A stretch of 45,237 nt of DNA, taken from positions 1-45,237 of the forward strand of contig NZ_JABDQL010000075.1 in assembly GCF_013042245.1 (NCBI RefSeq), in the 5' to 3' direction. The notes below the pieces were generated by a model that worked only from the letters and a program-made list of their open reading frames with translations, did not search any database and was not told where the DNA came from. How positions within the stretch are numbered: position 1 is the stretch's first letter; each line of letters starts with the position of its first letter. The translations under genes were made by a program, and so were the position numbers. This DNA comes from Winogradskyella sp. Lineage in GTDB: Bacteria > Bacteroidota > Bacteroidia > Flavobacteriales > Flavobacteriaceae. Positions 15,980 to 25,116 of this stretch are shown piece after piece.

Positions 15980-16921
15980 TTATCTTTTTAGATCTTTAAT
16001 AGTTTTCAAAATTTCTGGTAACTGCTTTATGGATGCCAATTCTTTGTACTTGACCCTAATATCTTCAGCAGGAGAGCCAAAATACGTTTTATTTCCTTCC
16101 AAAGATTTACTAATACCCGATTGGGCAAGGATTACCGCTTTTGCACCAATAGTTATACCACTTGTTACACCAACTTGCCCCCAAATTGTTACATCATCTT
16201 CTACAATAACGCAACCAGCTATACCTGTATGAGAAGCTATTAAACAATTTTTTCCTAAAACTGTGTCGTGACCAATTTGAATTTGGTTGTCTAATTTAGA
16301 ACCTTTACCGATTGTAGTGTCTGCTGTTACGCCTCTATCTATGGTACAAGATGCACCGATATCTACGTTGTCTTTAATAACAACTCTTCCGCTTGACTTC
16401 AGGCGGTCATAACCTTCTGGTCTTTTTTTGTAATAAAATGCATTTGCACCTAGCACCGTACCAGAATGAATGGTAACATTGTCACCAATTATAGTATCAT
16501 CGTAAATACTAACGTTAGAATGGATTAAGCAGTTTTTACCGATACTTACGTTATGTCCTATAAAAGTATTGGGTTGGATTACGGTATTTCTACCAATAAT
16601 GACTGAGTCAGAAATTGAAACTGTGGTGCTAACGAAAGGCTTAAACGTATCCGATAATTTATTGAAATCTCTAAAAGGGTCATCAGAAATTAAAAGCGCT
16701 TTACCTTTTGGACATTCAACTTCTTTATTAATTAAAATAATGGTAGCAGCAGAGTTTAGTGCCTTATCATAATACTTAGGATGGTCTACAAAGACGATAT
16801 CGCCAGCTTCTACAACGTGAATTTCGTTCATTCCTAAAACAGAAAAATCATCTGCTCCTACATACTTGGAATCGATGATTTCTGCAATTTCTTTTAGAGT
16901 GTGTTCTCTTGGAAACTTCAT
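15980..16921 (-). CDS. LpxD-like acyltransferase, second copy
   Basis: This 313-residue protein has an N-terminal LpxD-type uridine-binding domain (about 1-95) and a left-handed beta-helix made of hexapeptide repeats (about 100-275). It is clearly related to the LpxD at 20380-21408. DNQIQIGHDTVLG keeps the histidine that is catalytic in LpxD. The second conserved histidine, found as VGHITIG in the other copy, is Ser in VTSGITIG. It therefore probably N-acylates a UDP-sugar, but the substrate or acyl chain may differ from lipid A. It is 3 nt from the lipoprotein gene. Confidence 0.85.
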   Translation of the reverse strand: MKFPREHTLKEIAEIIDSKYVGADDFSVLGMNEIHVVEAGDIVFVDHPKYYDKALNSAATIILINKEVECPKGKALLISDDPFRDFNKLSDTFKPFVSTTVSISDSVIIGRNTVIQPNTFIGHNVSIGKNCLIHSNVSIYDDTIIGDNVTIHSGTVLGANAFYYKKRPEGYDRLKSSGRVVIKDNVDIGASCTIDRGVTADTTIGKGSKLDNQIQIGHDTVLGKNCLIASHTGIAGCVIVEDDVTIWGQVGVTSGITIGAKAVILAQSGISKSLEGNKTYFGSPAEDIRVKYKELASIKQLPEILKTIKDLKR

Positions 16922-16924
16922 TGG

Positions 16925-17521
16925 CTATAATAATTTAAAAGTTCCGTTTATATATTCAAATGTGTTCTCAAATTTATTTCTTTTATTCTGTAATGTCCAA
17001 TTCATTAACATGTAAATGTTTTCTTCTCCTTCAACAAAACAAATAATATAAAATGCATCAATACCATCTATCCTACCAATGACTTTGATTTGACGAGCTG
17101 GTAATCCGTTTATATTGTTTAATCCGTAATCTTGAAATTTAGCATTGTTAATAGATTCACTAAGCATATTTTTTTGAACTTGAAGATAATTCTCTATCGG
17201 AGATAGTTTATCGTCATACTCATCAATTTCTTTAAAAATATCAATAAACTCTTGCTTGTTTTCATGAATTACTACTGAATAAGCTTCTTTATAAATGTTA
17301 GCATATTCTAGAGAAGCATCAGGATGTAGCGAAGGCATATTTTTCATATACTTCGGGACATCTAATTGGTATAAACTATCAATTGTAATGGTTTTAAAAT
17401 TACTTTCAGATAATGACTCGGTATTGTTGTCTTCAAAACCTTCAGCAATACCTTTGGCAAAATCTACACAACTTAATAAGCATAGAAAAACAAAAAGTAA
17501 AAGAGATTTTGAATATTTCAT
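16925..17521 (-). CDS. Lipoprotein of unknown function
   Basis: The 198-residue product has a lipoprotein signal peptide with the lipobox LLSC (cysteine near residue 18), so the mature protein is anchored in the membrane by its N-terminus. The mature part begins with an acidic stretch and then a mixed alpha/beta domain with GLPARQIKVIGRIDGIDAFY near 142-161. Its plan resembles that of the exported protein at 13215-13754. It sits 3 nt downstream of efp and 3 nt upstream of the LpxD-like gene, so it belongs to the envelope operon. Confidence 0.8.
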   Translation of the reverse strand: MKYSKSLLLFVFLCLLSCVDFAKGIAEGFEDNNTESLSESNFKTITIDSLYQLDVPKYMKNMPSLHPDASLEYANIYKEAYSVVIHENKQEFIDIFKEIDEYDDKLSPIENYLQVQKNMLSESINNAKFQDYGLNNINGLPARQIKVIGRIDGIDAFYIICFVEGEENIYMLMNWTLQNKRNKFENTFEYINGTFKLL

Positions 17522-17524
17522 TAA

Positions 17525-18091
17525 TTACTCCTTTACGCGTTCTTTGTAAGTACCTTTATCAGTTTCTACCTTAATTTTATCACCTTCATTGATAAATAGA
17601 GGCACATTAACTTCTGCACCGGTTTCTACAGTGGCAGGTTTAGTAGCATTAGTTGCTGTATTGCCTTTAACACCTGGCTCAGTATGTGTAACCTTCAATA
17701 TTACTGTAGCTGGCATCTCAACAGATAAAGGCATGTTATCTTCAGTATTAATCTGAATAGTAACGATTTCTCCTTCTTTCATTAAGTCTGGCCTATCCAA
17801 AGCAGACTCGAGTAAACGTATTTGCGTATAATCGGCTTCATTCATAAAGTGATAAAACTCACCATCTGTATATAAATACTGAAATTTATGAGTTTCAACG
17901 CGTACATCATCAATCTTATGACCCGCAGAAAATGTATTATCCAAGACTTTTCCAGTGGTAACACTTTTTAATTTTGTTCTTACAAAAGCTGGCCCTTTTC
18001 CGGGTTTAACGTGTAAAAACTCTATAATTTTATAAATGTCGTTATTGTGCTTAATGCATAATCCGTTTCTGATATCTGATGTATTTGCCAT
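17525..18091 (-). CDS. efp: Elongation factor P
   Basis: EF-P enters stalled ribosomes between the P and E sites and promotes peptide bonds at polyproline stretches. The 188-residue, three-domain protein has the conserved tip loop KPGKGPAF in domain I. The lysine of that loop is K32, the residue that many bacteria modify. The C-terminal domain reads GDKIKVETDKGTYKERV as usual. Its position between lpxA and a lipoprotein gene reflects operon layout rather than a shared pathway. Confidence 0.97.
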   Translation of the reverse strand: MANTSDIRNGLCIKHNNDIYKIIEFLHVKPGKGPAFVRTKLKSVTTGKVLDNTFSAGHKIDDVRVETHKFQYLYTDGEFYHFMNEADYTQIRLLESALDRPDLMKEGEIVTIQINTEDNMPLSVEMPATVILKVTHTEPGVKGNTATNATKPATVETGAEVNVPLFINEGDKIKVETDKGTYKERVKE

Positions 18092-18107
18092 ATAGTGATT
18101 TTGTTCT

Positions 18108-18893
18108 TTAATTTGATTTAAAGTAGCCTTTCATAATTCCGCGGTGTGAATTCTTTATGAATTGAAGAATCTCATCACGTTCTGAAGTAGCTTCCATTTC
18201 TGCTTCAATAATTTCAGAAGCTTGCGTATTATTATAATTTTTTTGATATAGTAATCTGTAAATACTTTGTATCTCTCTTATTTTCTCTGTTGTAAATCCT
18301 CTTCGCCTTAAACCTACAGAATTTATACCAACATAAGATAAAGGTTCTCTTGCAGCTTTAACATAAGGCGGAACGTCTTTTCTAACTAAGGAACCTCCAG
18401 TTACAAATGCATGATTACCTACAGAAACAAACTGATGAACAGCTGTCATACCTGCAAGAATTACGTAATCTCCAATGGTTATGTGTCCTGCTAATGTGCT
18501 ATTGTTTGAAAATATACAGTTATCACCTACAATACAATCATGAGCAATATGACAATATGCCATTATTAAACAGTTGTTTCCTATAACAGTTTTCATCCTA
18601 TCTGCAGTACCTCTATTAATAGTAACACATTCTCTGATGGTAACATTATTACCAATTTCTACTGTTGTATCCTCATCGTTATATTTTAAATCCTGTGGAA
18701 CGGCAGATATTACAGCTCCAGGAAAAATATTACAATTCTTTCCGATACGAGCACCTTCCATAATAGTAACATTGCTACCTATCCATGTGCCTTCTCCAAT
18801 AACTACATTATTATGTATCGTTGTAAAGGGTTCTATAACTACATTTTTGGCAATCTTGGCTCCTGGATGTACGTATGCTAATGGTTGGTTCAT
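18108..18893 (-). CDS. lpxA: UDP-N-acetylglucosamine O-acyltransferase
   Basis: LpxA transfers a 3-hydroxyacyl chain from ACP to the 3-OH of UDP-GlcNAc, the first step of lipid A synthesis, in the cytosol. The 261-residue protein has about ten turns of hexapeptide-repeat beta-helix (about 8-185) and a C-terminal helical domain with GLRRRGFTTEKIREI. The catalytic histidine lies in CHIAHDCIVG. Length and C-terminal domain separate it from LpxD. Its start codon overlaps the stop of the 31-residue ORF at 18890-18985 by an ATGA junction. Confidence 0.97.
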   Translation of the reverse strand: MNQPLAYVHPGAKIAKNVVIEPFTTIHNNVVIGEGTWIGSNVTIMEGARIGKNCNIFPGAVISAVPQDLKYNDEDTTVEIGNNVTIRECVTINRGTADRMKTVIGNNCLIMAYCHIAHDCIVGDNCIFSNNSTLAGHITIGDYVILAGMTAVHQFVSVGNHAFVTGGSLVRKDVPPYVKAAREPLSYVGINSVGLRRRGFTTEKIREIQSIYRLLYQKNYNNTQASEIIEAEMEATSERDEILQFIKNSHRGIMKGYFKSN

Positions 18894-18985
18894 TTTCTTA
18901 ATTTTATATTTAATAAATAGGTGAAAATGTGTTCGCCTATCAGCTTGTCTTCAATGAATAACAATTTTAGAGTAGCTCGGTTCAT
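18890..18985 (-). CDS. Small ORF tiled between lpxC-fabZ and lpxA
   Basis: A 31-residue ORF starts with ATG one base after the lpxC-fabZ stop and ends in a TGA that overlaps the lpxA start (ATGA). It reads MNRATLKLLFIEDKLIGEHI and ends with a basic LRK tail. It fills the otherwise empty 93-base gap exactly, as coupled genes do. No family is recognised and no clear membrane helix is seen. A 7-bp hairpin (18917-18940) lies within it. It could be a real small protein, a translational relay or chance. Confidence 0.4.
   Translation of the reverse strand: MNRATLKLLFIEDKLIGEHIFTYLLNIKLRK
18917..18940. repeat. Hairpin in the lpxC-fabZ / lpxA spacer
   Basis: ATAGGTG and CGCCTAT pair over seven base pairs (one wobble) around a 10-base loop. 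It lies inside the small ORF at 18890-18985 and has no T-tract. It might protect or partly attenuate the lpx transcript. Confidence 0.35.
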
Positions 18986-18986
18986 C

Positions 18987-20393
18987 TTATTTAACTTTAG
19001 AAATTTGAGCCATTAATTCGGCTTCTGCACAGAGTTTTCCATTTGCATAGGCATAACCTTGCATATGACAAATTCCTCTTCGAATAGGTGTTATTAAAGA
19101 ACATTTAAATATTAATGTATCTCCAGGCACCACTTTTTGTTTAAATTTAACTTTATCCATTTTCATGAAAAAGGTTAAATAGTTTTCTGGGTCTGGTACA
19201 GTACTTAAAACTAAGATACCTCCAGTTTGCGCCATAGCTTCAACTATTAAAACGCCTGGCATTACAGGTGCTCCGGGAAAATGACCTTTGAAAAACTCTT
19301 CGTTCATAGTTATATTTTTCATTCCTATGACATGATTTTCAGTAAGCTCATAAACCTTATCTAGCAATAGAAATGGCTGTCTATGTGGTAACATATCCAT
19401 AATTTGATTGACATCCATTAAGGGTGCCGAATTCAAATCTACTTGCGGTACATTATTTCGTCTTTCATTCTTAATAATTTTAGACATTTTTTTAGCAAAT
19501 TGTGTATTTACGAAATGCCCAGGCTTATTTGCAATAACTTTACCTCTTATTCGTGTACCTATCAATGCTAAATCACCCACGACATCAAGTAATTTATGTC
19601 TAGCAGCTTCATTAGGATGATGTAAGGTTAAATTATCTAGAATACCATTTGGCTTTACCGCGATATGTTCTTTGTTAAATGCTATACGAAGCTTTTTCAT
19701 TGTATCAGGAGACAATTCTTTATCTACATAAACAATAGCATTATTTAAATCACCACCTTTTATTAAACCATGCTCTAATAGCATTTCGATTTCATGAAGA
19801 AAGCTAAATGTACGTGAATCTGCAATTTCAGTTTTAAAATCTGACAACTTATTTAGTGTTGCATTTTGAGTTCCAAGTACCTTGGTTCCAAAATCGACCA
19901 TCGTTGTTACTTGATAACTTGTAGATGGCATTAAAATAATTTCACTGCCAGTTTCTTTATCAGTGTAAGAAACAACTTCTGTAACCACATATTCTTCCCG
20001 TAAGGCATCTTGCTCAACAATACCAGCTTTTTCTAAAGCTTCAACGAAATACTTAGAAGACCCATCCATAATTGGAGGTTCGGAAGCATTAAGCTGAATT
20101 ATAGCATTATCAATATCTAAACCAACTAATGCTGCCAAGACATGCTCACATGTTTGGATAGTGACACCATTTTTCTCCATACAAGTCCCGCGCTGAGTAT
20201 TTGTTACATAGTTTGCATCCGCTTCAATTTTAGGATTATCTTCTAAGTCTACACGCTCAAAAACAAAACCAGAGTTTGGTGCACCCGACTTAAAAACTAA
20301 TGTTACATCATCACCAGTGTGAAGGCCTACACCTTCTAAAGTAACTTCTTTATCAATAGTTCTTTGCTTTTCTTGAGATTTAACTATCGCCAT
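18987..20393 (-). CDS. lpxC-fabZ: Bifunctional UDP-3-O-acyl-GlcNAc deacetylase / 3-hydroxyacyl-ACP dehydratase
   Basis: This 468-residue fusion couples the committed step of lipid A synthesis to fatty-acid dehydration. The LpxC part (about 1-305) has the zinc-site histidines in CEHVLAAL and [17 protein letters not shown]. The FabZ part (about 320-468) has the active-site histidine in [20 protein letters not shown], with a short linker [17 protein letters not shown] between them. The fusion is standard in Bacteroidota. Since both enzymes compete for 3-hydroxyacyl-ACP, fusion may balance lipid A and phospholipid output. It overlaps lpxD by 14 bases. Confidence 0.97.
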   Translation of the reverse strand: MAIVKSQEKQRTIDKEVTLEGVGLHTGDDVTLVFKSGAPNSGFVFERVDLEDNPKIEADANYVTNTQRGTCMEKNGVTIQTCEHVLAALVGLDIDNAIIQLNASEPPIMDGSSKYFVEALEKAGIVEQDALREEYVVTEVVSYTDKETGSEIILMPSTSYQVTTMVDFGTKVLGTQNATLNKLSDFKTEIADSRTFSFLHEIEMLLEHGLIKGGDLNNAIVYVDKELSPDTMKKLRIAFNKEHIAVKPNGILDNLTLHHPNEAARHKLLDVVGDLALIGTRIRGKVIANKPGHFVNTQFAKKMSKIIKNERRNNVPQVDLNSAPLMDVNQIMDMLPHRQPFLLLDKVYELTENHVIGMKNITMNEEFFKGHFPGAPVMPGVLIVEAMAQTGGILVLSTVPDPENYLTFFMKMDKVKFKQKVVPGDTLIFKCSLITPIRRGICHMQGYAYANGKLCAEAELMAQISKVK

Positions 20394-21408
20394 TTAATTT
20401 CTTTTCTAAATAGTTTATATTCTTTACAATCTTTGGTAGGTTTTTAAAATGTACGTACGATTTGTTGAAATCGCCATAACCTAATGCTGGAGAACCTTGA
20501 AGCACTTCATTATCCTTAATGCTTCTACCTATACCTGATTGTGCTTGTATTTTTACATTATTACCAATAGTAATATGACCTACGATACCAACTTGCCCAC
20601 CGATTTGGCAGTTTTCACCAATTTTCGTTGAACCTGCGATTCCAGTTTGTGCTGCAATGACAGTATTTTTACCAATTTCAACGTTATGAGCAATTTGGAT
20701 TTGATTATCTAATTTTACTCCTTTACGAATAATTGTAGACCCCAATGTGGCTCTATCTATTGTCGTTCCGGCTCCAATGTCTACATTATCTTCTAAAATG
20801 ACATTACCTATTTGTGGTACTTTAGAATATTCTCCTTTTTCATCTGGTGCAAAACCAAAACCATCTGCACCTATAATAGCACCTGAATTAATGACACAAT
20901 TATTACCAATTATACTCTCGGAATATATCTTTCCACCAGAAAAAATAATAGTATTATCGCCTAGAATTACATTGTCTCCAATATACGTGTTAGGAAAAAT
21001 CTTCACGTTATCCCCTATTTTTACATTATCGCCAATATATGAGAATGCGCCGATATAGTGGTTTTCGCCAATTGATGAAGTATCGGAAATATATGAAGGT
21101 GTTTCAACACCTAATTTATTTAGTTTTATCTGATTGTAATATTCTAATAACTTGGTGAAAGCTTTGTAAGCATCATTAACCTTAATCAACGTTGTTGACA
21201 AGTCTTTTTCTGCAACAAAATCATCATTTACAATCGTAATTGATGCCTTGGTTGAATATATATAGGATTTATATTTAGGATTTGCCAAAAAAGTCAAAGA
21301 GCCTTCTTTTCCCTCTTCAATTTTAGACAGCTTAGAAACTTCAGCATTCGCATCACCAATTACTGTTCCTTCTAAAATGCCTGCAATTTGTTCTGCTGTA
21401 AATTTCAA
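20380..21408 (-). CDS. lpxD: UDP-3-O-acylglucosamine N-acyltransferase
   Basis: LpxD adds the N-linked hydroxyacyl chain to UDP-3-O-acyl-glucosamine, the step after LpxC. The 342-residue protein has the N-terminal uridine-binding domain (about 1-100), a hexapeptide beta-helix (about 105-315) and a C-terminal helix. Both conserved histidines are present, in [13 protein letters not shown] and VGHITIG. This is the canonical copy, in contrast to the shorter one at 15980-16921. It starts a tightly packed lpxD / lpxC-fabZ / lpxA run. Confidence 0.96.
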   Translation of the reverse strand: MKFTAEQIAGILEGTVIGDANAEVSKLSKIEEGKEGSLTFLANPKYKSYIYSTKASITIVNDDFVAEKDLSTTLIKVNDAYKAFTKLLEYYNQIKLNKLGVETPSYISDTSSIGENHYIGAFSYIGDNVKIGDNVKIFPNTYIGDNVILGDNTIIFSGGKIYSESIIGNNCVINSGAIIGADGFGFAPDEKGEYSKVPQIGNVILEDNVDIGAGTTIDRATLGSTIIRKGVKLDNQIQIAHNVEIGKNTVIAAQTGIAGSTKIGENCQIGGQVGIVGHITIGNNVKIQAQSGIGRSIKDNEVLQGSPALGYGDFNKSYVHFKNLPKIVKNINYLEKKLNGDS

Positions 21409-21438
21409 GTGTTTTGTTTAAGTTTTTGATTGGTCTCG

Positions 21439-21446
21439 CAAAAATA
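21439..21446 (-). promoter_or_regulatory. Candidate -7 element for lpxD
   Basis: Minus-strand TATTTTTG matches TAnnTTTG and lies 30 bases upstream of the lpxD start, in the 49-base gap after the HD-domain gene. No good -33 TTTG is seen. It may give the lpx genes a promoter separate from the HD gene. Confidence 0.35.
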
Positions 21447-21457
21447 GAAAAAATGTA

Positions 21458-22684
21458 TCACATTTTGTTTTTAGGATAGCAGATATAATATTTGGTCGCT
21501 GGTTTACTCAACGCTTTCAGGTTTAATTGGTCTGATGCTTTAGTAATATCCTTGACTTTACCATTCTTAAACAAAATATTAATTTGTTCTTTTTTACTCT
21601 TATAAGCTTGGTTAGTTATTTTACCTTGGAAGACAAAATAGTCAGCTTCATCTTGAGTAATGCTATATTCTTCCATCAAGGCTTTTCTATGCGTATTTAA
21701 TCGCGACTTGCTTATCGGTTTGTTTTTTAATTTAACACGAAGTAAATCTCTATTGATTAGTATATCACACAGATTTCTTAATACAAAATCATCGTGATAC
21801 TGCCAAGATTTCATAGCAGAAACTATATCATAATCATCTAATCTTGAAAAAATCTCTAAGCGTTTGTCATCAAAATTTGAAAGGTTTACCTCATGCTTAA
21901 GAAAATAAGCTAGTGGTTCACTTGCTTCAAGTGACATTCCTGATTTTACTAATTCTTTAGCTCTTTGTAGCATACGAGTCAGTAACTGTTCTGCAACCAA
22001 TCCCGTTTTATGAAGGTAAACTTGCCAATACATAAAACGTCGGGCAATTAAGAATTTTTCGATACTATAAAGCCCTTTTTCTTCTACAACTAGCTCATCA
22101 TTAATAACGTTAAGCATGGTAATAAGACGCTCACTATTTATATTTCCTTCAGCAACACCCGTGTAAAAGCTATCTCGCTTCAAATAATCTGCTCTATCCA
22201 TATCTAATTGACTAGATATCAACTGACACATAAACTTTCGATGATATTCGCCTTTGAAAATTGATATCGCTAAGGTTAAACTTCCGTTAAATTCGGCATT
22301 AAGTTTTTCCATGAAAAACAACGAAATCTCCTCATGTGAAATCGAGTTTACGATGCTATGTTCCATAGCATGAGAAAATGGCCCATGACCAATATCATGC
22401 AATAATATAGCTATATACAAACCTGTTTCTTCATCATCAGAAATTGTAACCCCTTTAAAACGAAGTACATTGACCGCTTTTTGCATTAAATACATGCTTC
22501 CAAGTGCATGATGAAATCTTGTATGATGCGCACCAGGATATACTAAATAAGACATTCCCATTTGAGAAATTCGCCTTAAACGCTGAAAGTATTTATGCGC
22601 TATTAAATCAAAAATCAGTGAATTTGGGATTGTAATAAATCCGTAAATTGGATCGTTAAATATTTTGAGCTTATTATTTGACAA
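21458..22684 (-). CDS. HD-domain phosphohydrolase (dGTPase-like)
   Basis: This 408-residue protein has the metal-binding HD signature spread over HHTRFHHALGS (about 53-63) and LLHDIGHGPFSHAMEHS (about 93-109), as in dGTP triphosphohydrolases and SAMHD1 relatives. The opening DPIYGFITIP is typical of this branch. A cytosolic dNTPase or other nucleotide phosphohydrolase is likely, but the substrate is not known. It is divergent from porX with only 36 bp between the starts, and points in the same direction as lpxD. Confidence 0.85.
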   Translation of the reverse strand: MSNNKLKIFNDPIYGFITIPNSLIFDLIAHKYFQRLRRISQMGMSYLVYPGAHHTRFHHALGSMYLMQKAVNVLRFKGVTISDDEETGLYIAILLHDIGHGPFSHAMEHSIVNSISHEEISLFFMEKLNAEFNGSLTLAISIFKGEYHRKFMCQLISSQLDMDRADYLKRDSFYTGVAEGNINSERLITMLNVINDELVVEEKGLYSIEKFLIARRFMYWQVYLHKTGLVAEQLLTRMLQRAKELVKSGMSLEASEPLAYFLKHEVNLSNFDDKRLEIFSRLDDYDIVSAMKSWQYHDDFVLRNLCDILINRDLLRVKLKNKPISKSRLNTHRKALMEEYSITQDEADYFVFQGKITNQAYKSKKEQINILFKNGKVKDITKASDQLNLKALSKPATKYYICYPKNKM

Positions 22685-22711
22685 ACGGCTAAATTTAATT
22701 AATCAAAAAAA

Positions 22712-22719
22712 CAAATATA
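22712..22719 (-). promoter_or_regulatory. Candidate -7 element for the HD-domain gene
   Basis: Minus-strand TATATTTG fits the Bacteroidota -7 consensus. It lies 27 bases before the HD-domain start and ends directly against the porX start on the other strand, so the two divergent genes share a very compact control region. Confidence 0.35.
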
Positions 22720-22720
22720 C

Positions 22721-24274
22721 ATGAACACTATAAATATTCTTTGGGTAGATGACGAAATTGACTTACTTAAGCCACACATTCTATTTTTAGAGAAGAAAGA
22801 TTATAACGTTTCGACATGTCAAAGTGGAACAGAAGCTTTAGAAATTATTGACCAAACTAATTTTGACATTGTGTTCTTAGATGAGAATATGCCTGGACTA
22901 ACTGGTCTTGAAACTTTGAATGAATTAAAAGAACGCAGACCAAATCTTCCTGTTGTTATGATTACCAAAAGTGAAGAAGAATATATAATGGAGGAAGCCA
23001 TCGGAAATAAGATTGCAGACTATCTTATTAAGCCAGTAAACCCAAATCAAATTTTATTGAGCTTAAAAAAGAATTTAGAGCATTCGCGTTTAGTTTCAGA
23101 AAAAACCACCTCTAATTATCAACAAGAATTTAGGAAAATTGCCATGGATTTATCAATGGTAAATACTTATAAGGAATGGTCAGAACTTTATCAAAAGCTC
23201 ATTTACTGGGAACTCGAGCTTGAGGATATTGAAGATGTTGGTATGACAGATATATTAGAATCTCAAAAAAATGAGGCCAATAGTCAGTTTGGGAAGTTTA
23301 TAGAGAAAAATTATGCAGATTGGTTTCTTCCAAGTGCAGATGCACCTTTACTATCTCATAATCTATTTAAAGAAAAGGTGGTTCCTGAGTTAAGTGATAA
23401 ACAGCCAACACTTTTAATAGTTATAGACAATTTGCGATATGACCAATGGAAAGCTTTTGAACCTACAATAAATAATTATTACAAAAAAGCATCTGAAGTC
23501 TCTTTCTACAGTATTTTACCTACGGCAACACAATATGCGCGAAATGCCATTTTTTCTGGTTTAATGCCTAGTGATATGGAAAAACTATATCCACAATACT
23601 GGAAAAATGATACAGACGAAGGTGGTAAAAATATGCATGAAGAAGATTTTCTAAGAGAACAATTGAAACGTTTGGGTTTATCTCACGTTAGCTATTCCTA
23701 CAATAAAATTACAAGTCTTAAAGGAGGGAAAAAATTAGTTGATAATTTTAAAAGCTTAAAGAACAATGATTTAAATGTTATTGTTTATAATTTTGTAGAC
23801 ATGCTATCTCACTCAAAAACAGAGATGGAAGTCGTTAAAGAATTAGCCTCAAATGATAAGGCTTACCGCTCATTAACCAAAAGTTGGTTTAAGAATTCGC
23901 CTTTATTAGAAATGATTCAGCTATCTCAACAGTTGGGTTTTAAACTCATACTAACCACTGATCATGGTACCATAAATGTTACTGCTCCAACCAAGGTCAT
24001 CGGTGATAGAGATACAAGTCTTAATTTGCGTTACAAAACTGGCAGAAGTCTCACTTATCAAGAAAAAGACGTTTTGGCAATTAAAGACCCAAAATCTATA
24101 CTTCTTCCTTCAATAACAATGAGCAGTTCTTTTATTTTTGCAAAGAATGATTTGTTTTTAGCCTATCCAAATAACTTTAACCATTATGTAAGTTATTATA
24201 GAAATACCTATCAACATGGTGGCGTTTCTTTAGAAGAAATGATAATTCCATTTGTGGTTTTAGACCCTAAATAA
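22721..24274 (+). CDS. porX: PorX, T9SS response regulator with PglZ phosphatase domain
   Basis: PorX is a response regulator that controls the type IX secretion system of Bacteroidota. Residues 1-120 form a receiver domain with the acidic pocket VDDE (9-12), phospho-acceptor D54 in FLDENMPG and the conserved lysine in YLIKP. A helical linker follows and residues about 205-517 form an alkaline-phosphatase-superfamily PglZ domain (IVIDNLRYDQW; TATQYARNAIFSG; TTDHGTI). The 517-residue length is typical. PorX works with histidine kinase PorY and sigma factor SigP elsewhere. The secretion machinery itself is not in this window. Confidence 0.95.
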   Translation: MNTINILWVDDEIDLLKPHILFLEKKDYNVSTCQSGTEALEIIDQTNFDIVFLDENMPGLTGLETLNELKERRPNLPVVMITKSEEEYIMEEAIGNKIADYLIKPVNPNQILLSLKKNLEHSRLVSEKTTSNYQQEFRKIAMDLSMVNTYKEWSELYQKLIYWELELEDIEDVGMTDILESQKNEANSQFGKFIEKNYADWFLPSADAPLLSHNLFKEKVVPELSDKQPTLLIVIDNLRYDQWKAFEPTINNYYKKASEVSFYSILPTATQYARNAIFSGLMPSDMEKLYPQYWKNDTDEGGKNMHEEDFLREQLKRLGLSHVSYSYNKITSLKGGKKLVDNFKSLKNNDLNVIVYNFVDMLSHSKTEMEVVKELASNDKAYRSLTKSWFKNSPLLEMIQLSQQLGFKLILTTDHGTINVTAPTKVIGDRDTSLNLRYKTGRSLTYQEKDVLAIKDPKSILLPSITMSSSFIFAKNDLFLAYPNNFNHYVSYYRNTYQHGGVSLEEMIIPFVVLDPK

Positions 24275-24361
24275 ATCTTCGTACGGCTCAAAAAATCCGA
24301 TGAAATACACTTTTTTTTAGGTTTTATGAGATTTTATATGTAATATTGCTCCTTAACATTT

Positions 24362-24823
24362 ATGGAATCTAAGACTTTTATATATCATCTAGATACTATT
24401 GATGATTTTGCTATTGAGCTTCAAGGCTATTTTAATAGTAAGATTGTCTTGTTTAATGGAGACATGGGTGCTGGTAAAACAACACTCATAAAAGCGTTAG
24501 TTAAATCTATGGGTAGCTCTGATATTGTTACGAGTCCTACATTTTCCATAGTAAATGAATATAATTTACCAAAAGATATAATTTACCATTTTGACTTTTA
24601 CAGGATCGAAGATATTGAGGAGGCATACAATTTTGGTGTAGAAGATTACTTATTTTCCAATAAGTGGCTATTTATAGAATGGCCAGAACGTATACTGTCC
24701 TTAATACCAGAGAATGCCTGTGTCGTAGATATTAAAACCGATTCTAAAACAAAAAGAACCCTCAAATTAACCATAAAAACTAACTCTTTAACCGAAATCA
24801 AAGCTTATGAACAGCTAAAATAA
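24362..24823 (+). CDS. tsaE: tRNA threonylcarbamoyladenosine synthesis ATPase TsaE
   Basis: TsaE is the ATPase needed with TsaB and TsaD to make the t6A modification at position 37 of ANN-decoding tRNAs. The 153-residue protein has the Walker A motif GDMGAGKT (33-40), the TSPTF switch sequence and the family HFDFYR and FIEWPER motifs. Partner genes are not nearby, which is usual. It follows porX after 87 bases, possibly in the same transcript. Confidence 0.95.
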   Translation: MESKTFIYHLDTIDDFAIELQGYFNSKIVLFNGDMGAGKTTLIKALVKSMGSSDIVTSPTFSIVNEYNLPKDIIYHFDFYRIEDIEEAYNFGVEDYLFSNKWLFIEWPERILSLIPENACVVDIKTDSKTKRTLKLTIKTNSLTEIKAYEQLK

Positions 24824-24854
24824 CATACATAATACCACCTTTACTAGTTGACTT

Positions 24855-24873
24855 ATTACGGTTTTTCCGTAAT
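24855..24873 (+). terminator. Possible weak terminator after tsaE
   Basis: ATTACGG and CCGTAAT form a 7-bp stem around a TTTTT loop, 31 bases after the tsaE stop. It lacks a T-tract, so termination may be weak. Confidence 0.35.
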
Positions 24874-24936
24874 TAAAACTTCAAAATTCATTCTTTTTTA
24901 ACATACTTTGGTCGTAATTATAGGGTGTACTTACCT

Positions 24937-24944
24937 TAATTTTG
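24937..24944 (+). promoter_or_regulatory. Candidate -7 element for the small secreted ORF
   Basis: TAATTTTG fits TAnnTTTG and lies 29 bases upstream of the ATG at 24973. A TTTG occurs upstream but at 27 bases, longer than the usual 19-21. Confidence 0.4.
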
Positions 24945-24972
24945 TACCATAATTAATTAAATCCCTTGAATT

Positions 24973-25116
24973 ATGAAAAGTAAAAAACTAATTTTAACTA
25001 TTGCTATTTTTGGTGGCATGTTGTTTACTGCGGAAGCAACTAACATCATTGACTTAGATGGACAAACTAAAACAGAAATTAAAAAAGGAAAACGAAAGCT
25101 CATGTCAACACACTAG
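24973..25116 (+). CDS. Small exported peptide ORF
   Basis: A 47-residue ORF begins MKSKKLILTIAIFGGMLFTA, a convincing signal peptide, and continues as a short polar, basic tail that ends KKGKRKLMSTH. It is preceded by a good -7 promoter element. Its last 59 bases overlap, in another frame, the start of the membrane protein at 25058. Small secreted peptides of this kind occur in Flavobacteria. The C-terminal part may be abnormal if the two genes were brought together by a deletion. The function is unknown. Confidence 0.55.
   Translation: MKSKKLILTIAIFGGMLFTAEATNIIDLDGQTKTEIKKGKRKLMSTH

Noticed and set aside
20747-21058. A 103-residue frame opposite lpxD, and similar frames opposite lpxA (18574-18924)
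   Set aside because: Hexapeptide-repeat genes yield open antisense frames with repeated words. These are shadows.
22721-24274. porX as a sign of a full type IX secretion locus here
   Set aside because: No other secretion gene (porK-N, sprA, porV) is in the window. The regulator is usually encoded apart from the machinery.
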